Part shown: positions 23,494 through 35,087 of the stretch, piece after piece
How the letters are laid out: every line of letters begins with the position of its first letter
Position numbering within the stretch: position 1 is the stretch's first letter
Assembly: GCF_000715075.1 (NCBI RefSeq)
Contig: NC_134082.1
Location: 140,108,948-140,172,947 of the forward strand
Length of the DNA: 64,000 nt
Reading direction: 5' to 3'
From: Nicotiana tabacum
Lineage: Eukaryota > Streptophyta > Magnoliopsida > Solanales > Solanaceae
The notes under the pieces: generated by a model
The model's input: only the letters and a program-made list of their open reading frames with translations
Databases searched by the model: none
What the model was told of the DNA's origin: nothing
Program-made: the position numbers and the translations under genes

Positions 23494-24130
23494 TTATAAT
23501 TAATTAACCATAATTTGGATTAAAAGAAAATCACAAAAATATGTAATTATTGTAATTTTATCATTTAAATATGCCTTTGTGTGATTTTATTTTTAATTAA
23601 ATGTTTAACTTCTGTGATATTTATTGTCAAGTGTTAATTAATATTTGGTTAGTTGTATTTTTGATTTTACAATTTAATTAGGAATTGTGTAAAATTAGGA
23701 ATTAAAGAAGAAAAAGGAAAAGAGTTCAAAATTAGAATATCCGGATTTGGGCCAAAAGCTTCAAGGCCCAAACGAAATATACCCTAAACCTGCCCAAAAA
23801 ACCAGCCCAAACCCAGCCAAAATCCAGTCCACCTGCAACCAGTTCAAACGACGCCGTATTGGCACCTCAAGTCTGAACCGTTGATCAAACTGGATCGAAC
23901 GACCCAGTTCAGTCCCTGCATAGTTGAAACGATACCGTTTCAAATGTTCAATCTGAGCCATCCATTTTCTTTGATCCAACGGCCTCAAGGCCTCACCACA
24001 ACCCGATCCACTTCACCCCGGGCCAACCCATTCCCCAACTTAAACAACACGGCATCGTCCCCTTTAAGTGAATTAATCCTGGCCGTGGATCGTGATGGAT
24101 CCAACGGCCAAGATCAAAACACCCCTCCCC

Positions 24131-24138
24131 TATATAAA
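24131..24138 (+). promoter_or_regulatory. TATA box of element A 5' LTR
   Basis: TATATAAA after a C-rich stretch (CCCCTCCCC), followed about 90 bases on by AAACCCTAGCCGCC, which resembles the telo-box of plant promoters. The same arrangement stands at 42760 in the 3' LTR. The function is inferred. Confidence 0.65.
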
Positions 24139-27100
24139 CTCAATCTCCCAACCCATCCCCCTAACTAAACCCCCCCTCTTCTTCCTGTTCATCATCGTCA
24201 CTAAGACGATGCCCCTCCCCCAAACCCTAGCCGCCCTAACTCCCCCGCGCTTGAAACCCGGCGGCCACTACGCTGCCGGTCACCAAACAACCACCCTAAG
24301 ACCACTTGACCACCCTCAATCCAAATATGGTAACCGTTTAGCTCGAATCTTCATCGAGCTTCTCGAATATTTATTTGAAGATTCAAGCCAAACTCAGATC
24401 CAAGCCAACCAGTCCCTAATTGACACCACAACACCCCTAACCATCCTCGTCATGGATCCGATAGTAGCATAGGTCGAATCTTCCTAGAACTTCTCGAATC
24501 TTTATTCGAAGATCCGAGAAAAACCTAAAACTACCCTAATGTACCCCAAAATCACACCAGTCACTCTCCTGACCTCACTCGTAACCAAACCAAACTTGGT
24601 TTGGTTCGAATCTGACCAGAAAGGTTCAAACCCCAAAACGGAACCCTAAAATTTCAAATCATGGAACCTGTCTAAATTAATTGAAGGGTTGGGGTCTAAT
24701 AGACCTTAATCAAGGTGTTCTCAGTTGAGAACACTTCGATTAAAGTCTGTTTAACCTCAAAGTGCTTTGGTCTGAGTTCGAGCCTGGGTCCGTATAATTC
24801 TGAAGTTTTGAGGTATTTATCTTTTCCTCTATTTATGATCTTTCTATCTATGTATTCTGCTTAGTTAGTTTTATTAATTTCCCCTGCTTTTCAATTCATC
24901 TTCTCATCTCCAGTAGACCTGTTTGTTTGATCCAATTCCGGCATTGTTTCTGTTTGCTGTAATTATTATGAGTTACAATGTGTGTGTCGATTCAAATAAG
25001 TTTCGTCGATTAGTTAAGTTTTATTACAAACCTTTGTTCTTGTCAATGCTGTTTGAATTGCCTAATTGTCCATTTCTGATTGATTGTTGTAAGTGTTGTA
25101 GGCAATTGTATAAATAGTTATCATCGATTAATTCAAGTTTTTATTAGTAGTTTCGTCAAATGGTTTAAGGTCGAGTGTTGTATGTGTTGATCTTTAGACA
25201 ATTAGCTTCAAAGCTTGTCAATATGCTGACAATGATCCTGTCTGATGTTGATTTTGATTTCAATTTCCAGTTTCAGTTTTTAATGGTTGGTTCTGTTAAG
25301 TCCTGTGTGGTGTTAATACAGTTTGGATTCAAGTTGAGTCTGTTGTTTCCAGTTAGAATTCAGCCTTAGTCATTTAGTTATTAAAATTTGGTAGGATGGA
25401 TTGATTATAGCTATTATAGTTTGTTGTTTGGTCTAATCTATGAGGTTTGAATTGCTGTTTTGTTTTGACTAAGGAAATTGGTTATAGCTGATAAAGTACA
25501 AAGGGTTGGGCTAGGACAGTAAAACACATTGGTTTCAGGGTTGATTTGGGATTGAAGCAGTTAGGTTTATATTTTAGTGCTAGTGATTTATTAATGGGGG
25601 TATTAATTAATATATTAATGGGAAACAAAAGGTAATGGGGGGCTAAAAATTAGGGAGGCTTCCTTAGTGGGATTTAAAGTAAAAGAGCAGATTTTTAGTG
25701 GGAAATTCTGATTTTTTGAAAGGGAAAAAGGTCGGGCAGATTGTATAAAGAAGGGGAAAGACTGATAAAGAGGGAAAAAGACTGAAAAAGAGGGGAGAAA
25801 AAAATCGGAAAGACTGAAAGAGAGAAGGAATCTGGAAAAATACTGGAAAAGAGAGGAAAAAATTCAGAAAGTAAAAATCAAAACTTTTACACTAAGAGTT
25901 GGAGTGTTAAAGCTGAACTTTTACATCAAGAGTTTCAGGCTGCTTTTCTTGAGTGTTTAACAAATCAGAAGATTGTGTCCTTGCATCTGTCTGTGTTTCA
26001 TTTTGGTACTACTGGTTTTCAGTTTTAGTATTTCCTGGATTTACTGGTTGTTGCTGTACTGCTGTGTTGCTGTGTATGCTACTACTGCTTTCTGCACTGA
26101 TCCTCCTCTTCTTCTCTTTGCTTTTTAAATACCAGGTACACAAATTGATACACTGGTTTTTGTAGGTTAAAACTTGAAGCATGAATACAAAGAAGTGAAG
26201 AGTTGAACTTTTAAATTCATTATAGTTGTTTATTTATTTGTATATGTATTAGAATACCTTTTTCATTAGAATCATGTAAGTGTTTATTTATGTATAACTA
26301 GACATGCCTTTTTTTGCAATAGTTTAGTAAGAAAACTGCCCATGTATGTTTAGTTAAAAGGATTGATGATATAATAACTCTTGTTCTGTTACTTCAGTAT
26401 TATTTGTTAAATAGCATATATCAAAAGCATGTTAGGCCATTTAGATTATTATCAAACATTCAATAGTTATCTCATTGAACAAATGGCCTGTTTCGGAAAC
26501 TGATAGGAACATTGTTTAATTAGATACAAGTAGTTAATTTAATGCATGTAAATGGTTTAGAAAAAAATTTATTAGATTTCCAAGTTCTTACATTCCAGTA
26601 GAACGCCACTTTAAATTTGAAGAAACTTGTTAATAAGATGATACCATTTTTTACAAGCTATGAATGTGTAGAAACCATTAATTAGCCCTATTGGATTAAG
26701 GATGGCCCGAGTCTAGTTTTACCTCACATAGGTTGGATTTGGGCCCAATAATGGCAAATAGATCGCCCTTATTTCATCATTTTCAGAATTAACAAATCGT
26801 ATACGGATCTTGACTAATAACCCGCAAGCATGTAAATAAATTAGGTACTTTTTCTTATTTTATTTTAGAGACGGACGGAAATAGAAAAACATAGTTACTA
26901 TAGGAAGATCCTTTTAAAATAAAATGGAGGTGTGCCTCGCCATAGTAAATCACAAATTGCGGGGCCCTCAATAAATATTTACTATAAAAACTGCTTAGAT
27001 TTCGGACCATTTAGCAAACTTTCACGGCCCTACCCTAAGTAAGTGATACGCTAGTCGCTTTAGGCGCGCCTTTAATAATTTAATTTTCTTAAAACTCGGG

Positions 27101-27591
27101 TGCACATTTATGTGACCCAAATCAAAATCTCAACAGAGTCGAAATATGTCGATAACCACGGGTACATTGATGTGACGTGGTTCGAGATATATTTTCACGA
27201 TGTTGCAATTTTCTATAAAATAATAATAACAATAAAGCGGTTAAAAGTTGAAATTGCACTATAATTTTTGAACATGTATTAGAATCAGATATTTTAGCCA
27301 TTACAACAGTTTAAGCGACCGTGCTAGAACCACGGGATTCGGGGGTGCCTAACACCTTCCCTCGGGTCAACAGAATGCCTTACTTAGAATTTCTGGTTCA
27401 CAGACTTCATTTGGAAAGTCGAATATTTTCCTCGATTCGGGATTAAATTGGTGACTTGGGACACCCTAAATCTTCCAAGTGGCGACTCTGAATAAATAAA
27501 TAAATCCCGTTTCGATTGTCCTTTAAGTGGAAAAAACTCCCTTCCGCGCCCTTTTAAGGTGGCGCGGGTGAAAAAGGAGGTGTGACAGCTC

Positions 27592-27609
27592 TGGAGACTC
27601 TGCTGAGGA
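27592..27609 (+). other. Primer binding site of element A
   Basis: TGGAGACTCTGCTGAGGA lies four bases after the 5' LTR. It differs at two positions from the intact site in B (TGGCGACTCTGCTGGGGA), the type ascribed to an Arg tRNA primer in Ogre elements. The two changes suggest decay after insertion. Confidence 0.8.
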
Positions 27610-27918
27610 TTTATCGTGTAACCCAGAACCACCGGTTCAGGGTTAGAAATTCGAGCTTAATAAATTGTTGTGTTTTGGCTTTATTATCTGATATTCTCAT
27701 ATGATCTGTGCTTAATATGCAAAATGATGCTTTTTACTGCTTTGATATTATTTGAACTGTACATATAAACTGTGCCGAAACCTTCTCTTCTTACCTTCGG
27801 GGATGTGCTTACTGGTTAAGACTCCCTATTCTGTTAGTGTCCTACCCTAAATAAAAGAGGCTCGGAAAGTTTCTAAGCCGCCTGGCCTTTTAGTTCCCGG
27901 AAAGGACCTCCTTCCTCA

Positions 27919-27939
27919 ACTCGAGTTGTCCGCTCGGGT
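27919..27939 (+). other. Leader hairpin with TTGTCCG loop (element A)
   Basis: ACTCGAG-TTGTCCG-CTCGGGT forms a 7-bp stem with one G-U pair and a 7-base loop. The leader of B has the same loop on a different stem (57068-57090). Confidence 0.7.
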
Positions 27940-28373
27940 ACACTGTCTAGAACATATACCCAGGTTGAACCTAGAATAACTTGACTTCATGCCGGATCCC
28001 TAGTAGGAACGTTTATTTGCATCATGTTGCATCTGGCTTAGGGGACTCAACACAGGGGTTGGGTCCGTCTAGGACTAGCAACCTGAAATGGAAAAGACCA
28101 TCCTGCTGCATTCTGTTTGTTTTGCACATTTATTTGCTTCAGATCTGCATGCTGACCGGTTTCTGAAATCAAGAATTTTTGAAAAATTGCAAAAAATAAA
28201 AATAAAAAAATATAGCAGTGTAGGGAGATAACTACTTTTTAGAAAAATAAAACCGATGTCCAAGTAGTATCAAAACCCTGCCGAAATTTTGAAAAAATGA
28301 AAAAAAAATTATTTTTAGTTTGATTTATTTGAAAAAAAAAGAGTCTTGTTTACAAGTTTAGTATATGTTGGGC

Positions 28374-28486
28374 GAACTACGCCGGTTTGATTCTCACAGG
28401 ACGTGAGATACGTAGGCAACCCTCGTCGGGTCCCGCCGGTTTGATTCTCACAGGACGTGAGATACGTAGGCAACCCTCGTCGGGTC
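28374..28486 (+). repeat. Two tandem copies of the GAACTACG/GATACGTAGGCA module
   Basis: A 54-bp unit repeated almost perfectly. Each unit has TCTCAC-AGGAC-GTGAGA (28392-28408 and 28446-28462), a perfect 6-bp stem, inside the frame GATTC...GATACGTAGGCAACC. An outer GGTT/AACC pairing is also possible. Confidence 0.85.
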
Positions 28487-28801
28487 CAACCTCCATTTTT
28501 GTAAAATAATAATAAATAAATAAAAAATGTCAAATTTTAATTTTTCTGTCATAGAGTCGGGTGATGCCGTTTTTATAAAAAATAGCCGAATGTTCCCAAA
28601 AGGAATGCCGGAAGGTTGACTTTGTATAAACGACCACTTCTGTCATTTTTTTTATTTTATTAGTTAACTCGCACAACCTTAAAATCTTCGTCCCTAAAGT
28701 GCTGAAAGGTCGTGGTCGGAAGATCTGTTTTTTTTAAGGAAAAATGATCAAATTGTTTTTTTTAGTCAAATAAATTTTCGCTTGTTTAATCTTATTAATA
28801 A

Positions 28802-30858
28802 ATGTGCAGAATGAGCACGACTCAAAATGAACCTTTTTCAATCATGAATAAAACCCCCCTCCAATTGCGGCTATGGTGGAATGATTTAGACAAAGAAGGG
28901 CATGACGAAATCAAGAAACATTTGAAAGGACTCACAAGTTTGTTGGATATCAGGCCTCGAGGAGATATTATAAGGGTACTGGTCCCTCACTGGGACCCTG
29001 CGCACAATGTCTTCCACTTCTCGGACTTTGAACTCACCCCAACTTTAGAGGAAATAGCAGGGTACATCGGCAGTGCTGAGGTTCCATTTAGGCATAAATA
29101 CCTGGTTGCTCCAAGAGCCGTAGCGGTGCACTGGTTTTTGGGCTCATTAAAGATAGTCAGAATAATCCATAACCCTGACTTGGCAAAAGGTTTTTGCACT
29201 ATGAGTTTCATATACCAAAGATATGGTCACATAGGAGGATTCGACAAGCCAGAAAAAAAGTTGTGCAGCAAAAGTAACCGTCGAAAGTGGGATGAACATA
29301 GACGAGTTGCTTTCATGATAACCTTCTTAGGGCTCTTAGTGTTCCCAAGAAAAGACGGGAATATTGACATAAAGATAGCTGGGGTCGTCAGTACTTTGCT
29401 CACTTAAAAAGATAGCACGCTGGAGCCCATGATTGTATCTGATATGTTCCGAGCTCTCACGGCCTGCAAAGCCGGAGGAAACCTTTTCGAAGGTTGTAAC
29501 TTGTTATTACAAATGTGGATGACCGAACACCTATGTCACCGAGCCCAATTCTTGAGCCATGGATCTTCTGAAAAGACCTGCATAGAGGAGTTCTACACCA
29601 GAATTAATGAGGCCCGCCTACCTGAAGGAGTCTCGGCATGGACCTCATATTTCCGGACCCTCAATGCCAGTCAAATACAGTGGACACTGGGATGGTTACC
29701 GGTCGACGAAGTCATATACATGCCAGCAGCTAGGCCCCATTTTCTTTTAATAGGACTTAAGAGCATTCAACCTTATGCGCCGTATCGTGTTTTGAGGCAA
29801 CTTGGGAGGTGTCAGATAGTGCCCAAAGATGAGGATCTAAGCACCCAAGTGATTGAGATCAGTTCCGATGGTCAGTTTCCTGAAGCAAGGGTCCGCCAGA
29901 TTTGGAGCCAATGTCAATACTTAGAGGCGATACTTGTGTGTTGAATCAAGCAAGAGGGGAAGTTTCACCTGGATATCAGGCTTGGTACAAAGGGGAAATG
30001 TCGTCTGGAAGGCCGGCTAAAAGACCTCACCTTCAAGAATTTGCCAAGTCCTCACAAGAGCATTGGGACTGGTTGGCCAAAGAGCGCGAATATCTTGCCG
30101 AAATAGGCAAACTGAAACAACAGATTAAGGATCTGAAATTTGAGAACAAAGTTCAGGTTGCTGCCAACAAGGGAGAAAAGAACAAGTTAGCCAGAGAAAG
30201 CGACATCCTCAAAGCTCAGATCCGGAAGATGAAAATAGGTGCCGACAACCAATCAAGAAGCCGAGCTGATAAAAGGTTGATAGCAAGGTTAAGGAATCAG
30301 GTCGCTGAAGGCCAGAAAGACTTGGAAAGATCCAAGGCTAGCATAGCAAGATTACGGACCAGGTGGGCAAAAGTTACAGCAGCACGGAGAAAGCACCTAT
30401 GGCAAGTGAAAAGGGATTACGAAATGAGTGTTACAACATTGAGAGAAATAAATTCCACTCTTAGTGATCAGGTCCTTAAACAAGCCCGGGATGCTAGAAC
30501 AGATAGGGAACGCTGCTATGAGTCAATAGCCCGAATGGAAGAACAAATGGAGAGGTTACAAGATCAGCTCATTGACAATACTCGAATATTGGGACTAAAG
30601 AATCAACGAATAGAACAACTGTGCATAGAAAGGGATAGAATCAGGGGTAGGATCAATGAGATTGGGCGCTACATCACCACGAAATGCCTAACATGTGAAG
30701 AAATGCCCCGTAATATCCTTTTTGCCTCAGTCATGGGTTATGTCCACCAGATCATGGAGGAATTAAAAATATTGCAAAGAGGCCTAACACCAAAGCCCAA
30801 GGAAAGGCCGAATGATGCCTCGCGGGCACCAAAATTCAAGGCTTTAATGTATCCCTAG
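28802..30858 (+). pseudogene. ORF1 of element A (plant-mobile-domain-like plus coiled coil)
   Basis: An extra ORF upstream of gag, as in other Tat/Ogre elements. The N-terminal part (MSTTQNEPFS..., LRLWWNDLD, LVPHWDPAHNVFHF, FELTPTLEEIAGYIG, FIYQRYGHIGGFDKPE) resembles the plant mobile domain found in many transposon-derived plant proteins. A TAA at 29405-29407 interrupts the frame, which then continues (MIVSDMFRALTACKAGGNLF, WLPVDEVIYMPAARPHFLLI). Near 29930 a 1- or 2-base slip moves into the third part (29902-30858), a long charged coiled coil (about residues 40-260 of that frame) ending KFKALMYP. Intact length would be about 680 residues. Function unknown. B encodes a related protein at 56823-55265. 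Confidence 0.8.
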
Positions 30859-31367
30859 TTCAATCCTGCACTTGTTTGTTTTTCAGAGTTTGTTGTCTAC
30901 CCTTATGTTCTCTTCAAACATTGGTAAAAGTATGGAGTCTATATTTCGTATTTGTTTCTTTTCAAATAATAGCTTGTAATAGCATATTTTGGTAATAGAA
31001 TGCAAAATTGTGTCTTTATTTTACTTATGGCAGAACTATGCCCGGTCTGATTCATGCGGGGACATGATACGTAGGCAATCTACATAAGATTCGACCACCA
31101 CCACAAAGATAAAAGAAAGGGCAAAGTGAATAAATAAAGGACCTAAGCTGGAATGACGCATGCAATCGAAGCAAAAACATATTAGAAATGGTTAAACTGC
31201 CTAGGAACATTGCATTCCCCAATGTGAAATTGCACTATGTGTTAAACTCTAACGCTAATCAGTTTGTTGTTTCATATCAGAAAGATATTTCAAAATAGTT
31301 AGCTCGTTAGAACGTTCTAGCAGATTACCATTACCACACAAGATCAAAAGGGCCCATTCCGGAAAGT
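30859..31367 (+). other. Spacer between ORF1 and gag of A
   Basis: Noncoding. It contains one conserved module (31033-31080) with the stem TCATG-CGGGGA-CATGA. Confidence 0.7.
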
Positions 31368-33940
31368 ATGTCTGGTTCGGACAAAAGTGTTGAGGAGGAA
31401 AAGACAGAGATGCAAATGATGAAGGAGGAAATGGACAGGTTGAGACAAGAGATTTCTGGGATGCACTTAGCCTGGGCTAAGGGACAAACACCACCAATAC
31501 TTCCCCCTACTCCTACCCTTTCACCAGCTCGGACTCCGGAACACCCTTCCACTGGTCCATCAGCGAGCTTTCCCATTGCCCAATACTATCAAGGAGAAAC
31601 TTCCTATAATCCCCAAGCTTCACCACCTAAACAAAACCCTTCTCCACCAACAGTTCCTATTTTCGTGGCACCTCCACCCGCCACGTTGCAAAAATCCCCT
31701 GATGAACCAATGTTTCAGGCTCAAGACAATCAATACTATCCTCCTGAACTCACCTTCAAACCGCCCGAGCCATACACTTACACCCCTCACCTTCAGTTCC
31801 CTACAGAAACTTAAAGGACAGCTAAAAATCCAGAGCAGGATGAAGTGCTCCGTAAAGTGAAAAGCTTGGAGCAATCCTTCAGGAATATGCATGGATTGGG
31901 CAGCCAAATTAGTGTGGCCTACAAAGATCTGTGTCCCTTCCCCGATGTTCAATTGCTGGCAGGTTTTAAGATGCCAAAGTTTGACTTATATGAGGGACAT
32001 GGTGATCCCATGGCACATCTACGTGGTTTCTACAGTAAGATGAGAGGGGAAGGTGGAAAGGATGAGTTTGTGATTGCCTATTTCGGTCAAAGTTTAAGCG
32101 GGTCCGCATTAGAATGGTACACGAGGCAGGATCCTAGCAGGTGGTATACCTGGGATGATCTGGCACAAGCATTTGCAGGTCATTTCCAGTATAACCTTGA
32201 GATCGTCCCCGACCGTCTCACACTGTTAAAACTTGAGAAAAATCCTGGAGAGAGCTTTAGGGAATTCGGATTCCTCTGGAGAGAACAAGCAGCAAGAGTA
32301 GATCCGCTAATGAGGGAAGGTAAAATGGTGGACTACTTCTTACAAACGTTGGAGCCAACCTATTTTGGTCACTTGGTGACGTCGGTTGGTAAATCTTTCA
32401 ATGAAGTGGTAAAAATGGGCGGCATGGTTGAAGAGGGACTCAGGTCCAACAAGATAATGAGTTATTCGACGATCAAGCCCACAACTCAGGCTATCCAAAG
32501 CGGCACGGGAGGTGCGCTTGGGAAAAAGAAGAGAGAGGAGGTCGCAACAGTCGAAACAGGTACTTGGTCCAGATCAAGAGATCCAGCCCCTCGCTATCAA
32601 ACCAGATCCCATTACCCAAACTACCCACACAATCCATACAACCCTCCACAACCCTACTACCCACCACAAGAACAACATTTTTCCGTCCATCACGCCCAAA
32701 CTTACACCCAGCCTCCGGCTCGTCCGCAATGGCGTGCACCGGCTCCCCAACATACATATATACCTCCACAAAACATATATCCACCTCCACAAAACACATA
32801 TCCACCACCGAGGGCCTACAGGAATCCTTCAGGGCCAAACTTCCGCGGAAATCAGGCTTTCAGGAACGAAAGGATGCAGAAGCCAAGAACATTCACTCCG
32901 TTGGGAGAAACCTATACTACTCTATTTCACAAGTTGAAGCAGATAGGCCTACTAAGTCCTGTTGAAACCAAATTGCCAAATCCACTTCCCAGAAATCTGG
33001 ACCATTCAGTAAGCTGCGAATATTGTTTGGATGCTCCCGAGCATGATACTGAGAAATGTTGGAAGTTGAAGACTGCCATACAAGATCTTATTGACACAAA
33101 TATGATCGAGGTTCAGTCACCAGAGGCACCCAACATCAATGAAAATCCATTACCGGTGCACCATGAAACCCACATGATCGAACTAGTGTACGAAGGAGGG
33201 AAACCAAAAACACCCTCACAAACGGTAATGATGATTCGTGCCAGTTCTAATAAAGAGTCGACCAGTGGAAATGCAGTGGTACAGTCGGGAGAGGTATGTG
33301 ACAAGCCCTTTGTGGTAGTAGAGAAAGGATCGTCTGTTGCTGCGAAGAAGCCAGAGTCAGTCAGAGCAGTGTTGAAAGGAGTAGAAAGCAAACCAATGTT
33401 GGTAGTAAAAGGGGTCCACATGGAACCAGTTGTTATCAAGCCGGTCATACAGTTGCCGATGATAAGTGAGAAAACTGTACCGTGGAGCTACAGTCAAGTG
33501 ACAGTGATGCATAAGGGAAAGGAGGTGGTGGAAGAGGTATGCGAAACTCAGGGTCTGACGCGATCAAGAAGGTGTTTTGTTCCCGCGGAATTGAGAAGGG
33601 TCAATCCTATAACAATAAAGAAGCCGGTAATGGAGGAAGAAGCAGAGGAATTTTTAAAGAAGATGAGGGCACATGACTACTCAATTATAGAACAGTTGAG
33701 GAAGACCCCGACCCAGATTTTGTTGCTATCTTTGTTGATCCATTCAAGCGATCATTGTCAGGCCTTAATGAAGATTCTGAACGAAGCTCATGTCCTGGAC
33801 AATCTCTCAGTGAACAATTTGGAGAAAATAGTGCACAAGATCTTTGAAGTAAACCGAGTGACATTCTCTGACGATGAGTTACCAGTAGAGGGTACTGAAC
33901 ACAACAGAGCACTCTACCTGTCGGTAAATGCGAAGAATCG
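31368..33940 (+). pseudogene. Gag of element A
   Basis: The start chosen is the ATG at 31368 (MSGSDKSVEEEKTEM), with a short coiled coil then a Pro-rich stretch. A TAA at 31812-31814 (relatives would have Glu) breaks the frame; the same frame resumes and runs to 33959. The capsid-type domain holds MPKFDLYEGHGDPMAHLRGF, WYTRQDPSRWYTWDDLAQAF and KLEKNPGESFREFGFLWRE; a Pro/Tyr/Gln-rich stretch follows (about 32590-32830), then a knuckle CEYCLDAPEHDTEKC (C-X2-C-X5-H-X4-C, about 33017-33061). A 1-base slip near 33922 separates gag from protease. Confidence 0.9.
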
Positions 33941-34873
33941 GTGGTCACTCGAGCACTAATTGATAATGGGTCAAGTGCCAATATCTGCCCTTTGGCCACT
34001 CTGAACAAACTAAAGGTTGCTGATGATAGGATCTACAAGAACAATGTCTGCGTCCGAGGTTTTGATGGGGGCGGCACTAACACAGTGGGTGATATCATAT
34101 TGGAATTAACCATTGGTCCGGTCGAGTTCACCATGGAATTTCAAGTAATAGATGTGGCGGTGTCGTACAATCTTTTGTTGGGACGACCCTGGATCCATGC
34201 AGCTAAAGCAGTGCCTTCTACACTACACCAAATAGTCAAGTTTGAATGGGATAGACAAGAGATTGTGGTACACGGGGATGACGGCACACATGCCGTCAGT
34301 GATGCTATTGTGCCCTTCATAGAGACCGACGATGATAAGGGCCCATGGGTTTATCAGGTTTTCGACGCAGTCTCAGTAGACAAAATACCTGAGGGTGAAG
34401 GCCTTCCACTTCCCAGAATCACAGCAGCAACCTTTATAATAGCCTCAGAGATGTTGAACAACGGGTTTATACCGGGAAAAGGTCTGGGGGTTGATCTGCA
34501 GGGAATGATCCAGCCAGTTTCTTTGCCCAAGAACCTGGAAACTTTTGGGTTGGGATTCAAGCCTACCGCAGCGGATGTGAAACAGACCCGCAAATTAAAG
34601 AAAAGAGTTTGGGTCCTTCCTAAGCCAGTCCCATGCCTGTCCAGATCATTTGTCAAAGCAGGGTGCAGAAAGTTGCCGGTCCCGGAAGTTCTCGGACCTC
34701 TGATCGGGCCAGATGGAGATTTGAATGAGGGCTTGGAAAGGATGTTCGCAGATGTCAACATGATAGAAGCTGGAGAGGGTTCCAGTAAGGCATACATACA
34801 GTTTGTGGGTCCTAAGGTCAAGGTCAACAATTGGATAGCTACTCCTCTTCCTACTTGGAGGGAGTCCTGGTAG
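33941..34873 (+). pseudogene. Protease of element A with G-patch-like tail
   Basis: Aspartic protease with active site ALIDNGSSANICPL (D-N-G-S in place of D-T/S-G-S, about 33956-33985) and the later YNLLLGRPWIHAAKAVPST. About 100 residues further, MLNNGFIPGKGLGVDLQGM (about 34452-34508) resembles the glycine pattern of a G-patch, a module also attached to proteases of some retroviruses. The frame ends with TAG at 34871-34873. It would mature the Gag-Pol polyprotein. Relative to gag it is in a different frame, most likely through a mutation near 33922 and not programmed shifting. Confidence 0.85.
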
Positions 34874-35062
34874 TTAGCTCCGATTTTCCTTTTCTGTTTT
34901 TCGGATTATTCCAGGGTTGTAATCCATATTCCTTTTTATTGTGTTCAATAAAGTGTGAAACCTTGTTATCCCATAATTCAATAAAACGAAAAGTTTCTTC
35001 TTTATTTCTTATTTTATATCTTATTTTTTAATTTTGTTTCCTTCATTTCTTTTTCTGAACAG
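34869..35062 (+). other. Probable intron between protease and RT of A
   Basis: The protease frame ends in TCCTGGTAGTTAG, which offers a GT donor. A T-rich stretch follows and ends TTTTCTGAACAG at 35062. The RT frame begins just downstream. Ogre elements are known to splice an intron at this place; B has a matching acceptor (TTTCTTTCTACAG, ending at 51309, minus). The donor assignment is uncertain. Confidence 0.5.
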
Positions 35063-35087
35063 TTCTTTTCATACTGGTTCTAATGAC

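Larger units (their letters stand above)
23197..27587 (+). repeat. 5' LTR of element A
   Basis: Nearly identical to 41848-46225 except for one patch near 23371-23499. Contains a TATA box at 24131-24138, a leader-like stretch with AAACCCTAG (telo-box-like) just downstream, and several short ORFs that recur in both LTRs and resemble no known protein. Confidence 0.96.
27610..28801 (+). other. Leader of element A
   Basis: Noncoding stretch between PBS and ORF1. It contains the hairpin at 27919-27939 and two tandem copies (54-bp period) of the conserved module at 28374-28486. No credible ORF. Confidence 0.7.

Noticed and set aside
23761..24168. Overlapping open frames on both strands (75, 95 and 126 codons) that recur almost unchanged near 42390-43157
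   Set aside because: They are the two LTRs of element A; conservation comes from LTR identity, and the translated text resembles no protein.
32491..32965. Several long ORFs in other frames of the Pro/Tyr-rich part of gag
   Set aside because: Shadow frames of low-complexity codons in the real gag frame.
33900..33960. Programmed ribosomal frameshift between gag and protease in A
   Set aside because: No slippery heptamer or stable downstream hairpin is evident, and one base change near 33922 restores the frame; B shows many random shifts. Mutation is the simpler reading.
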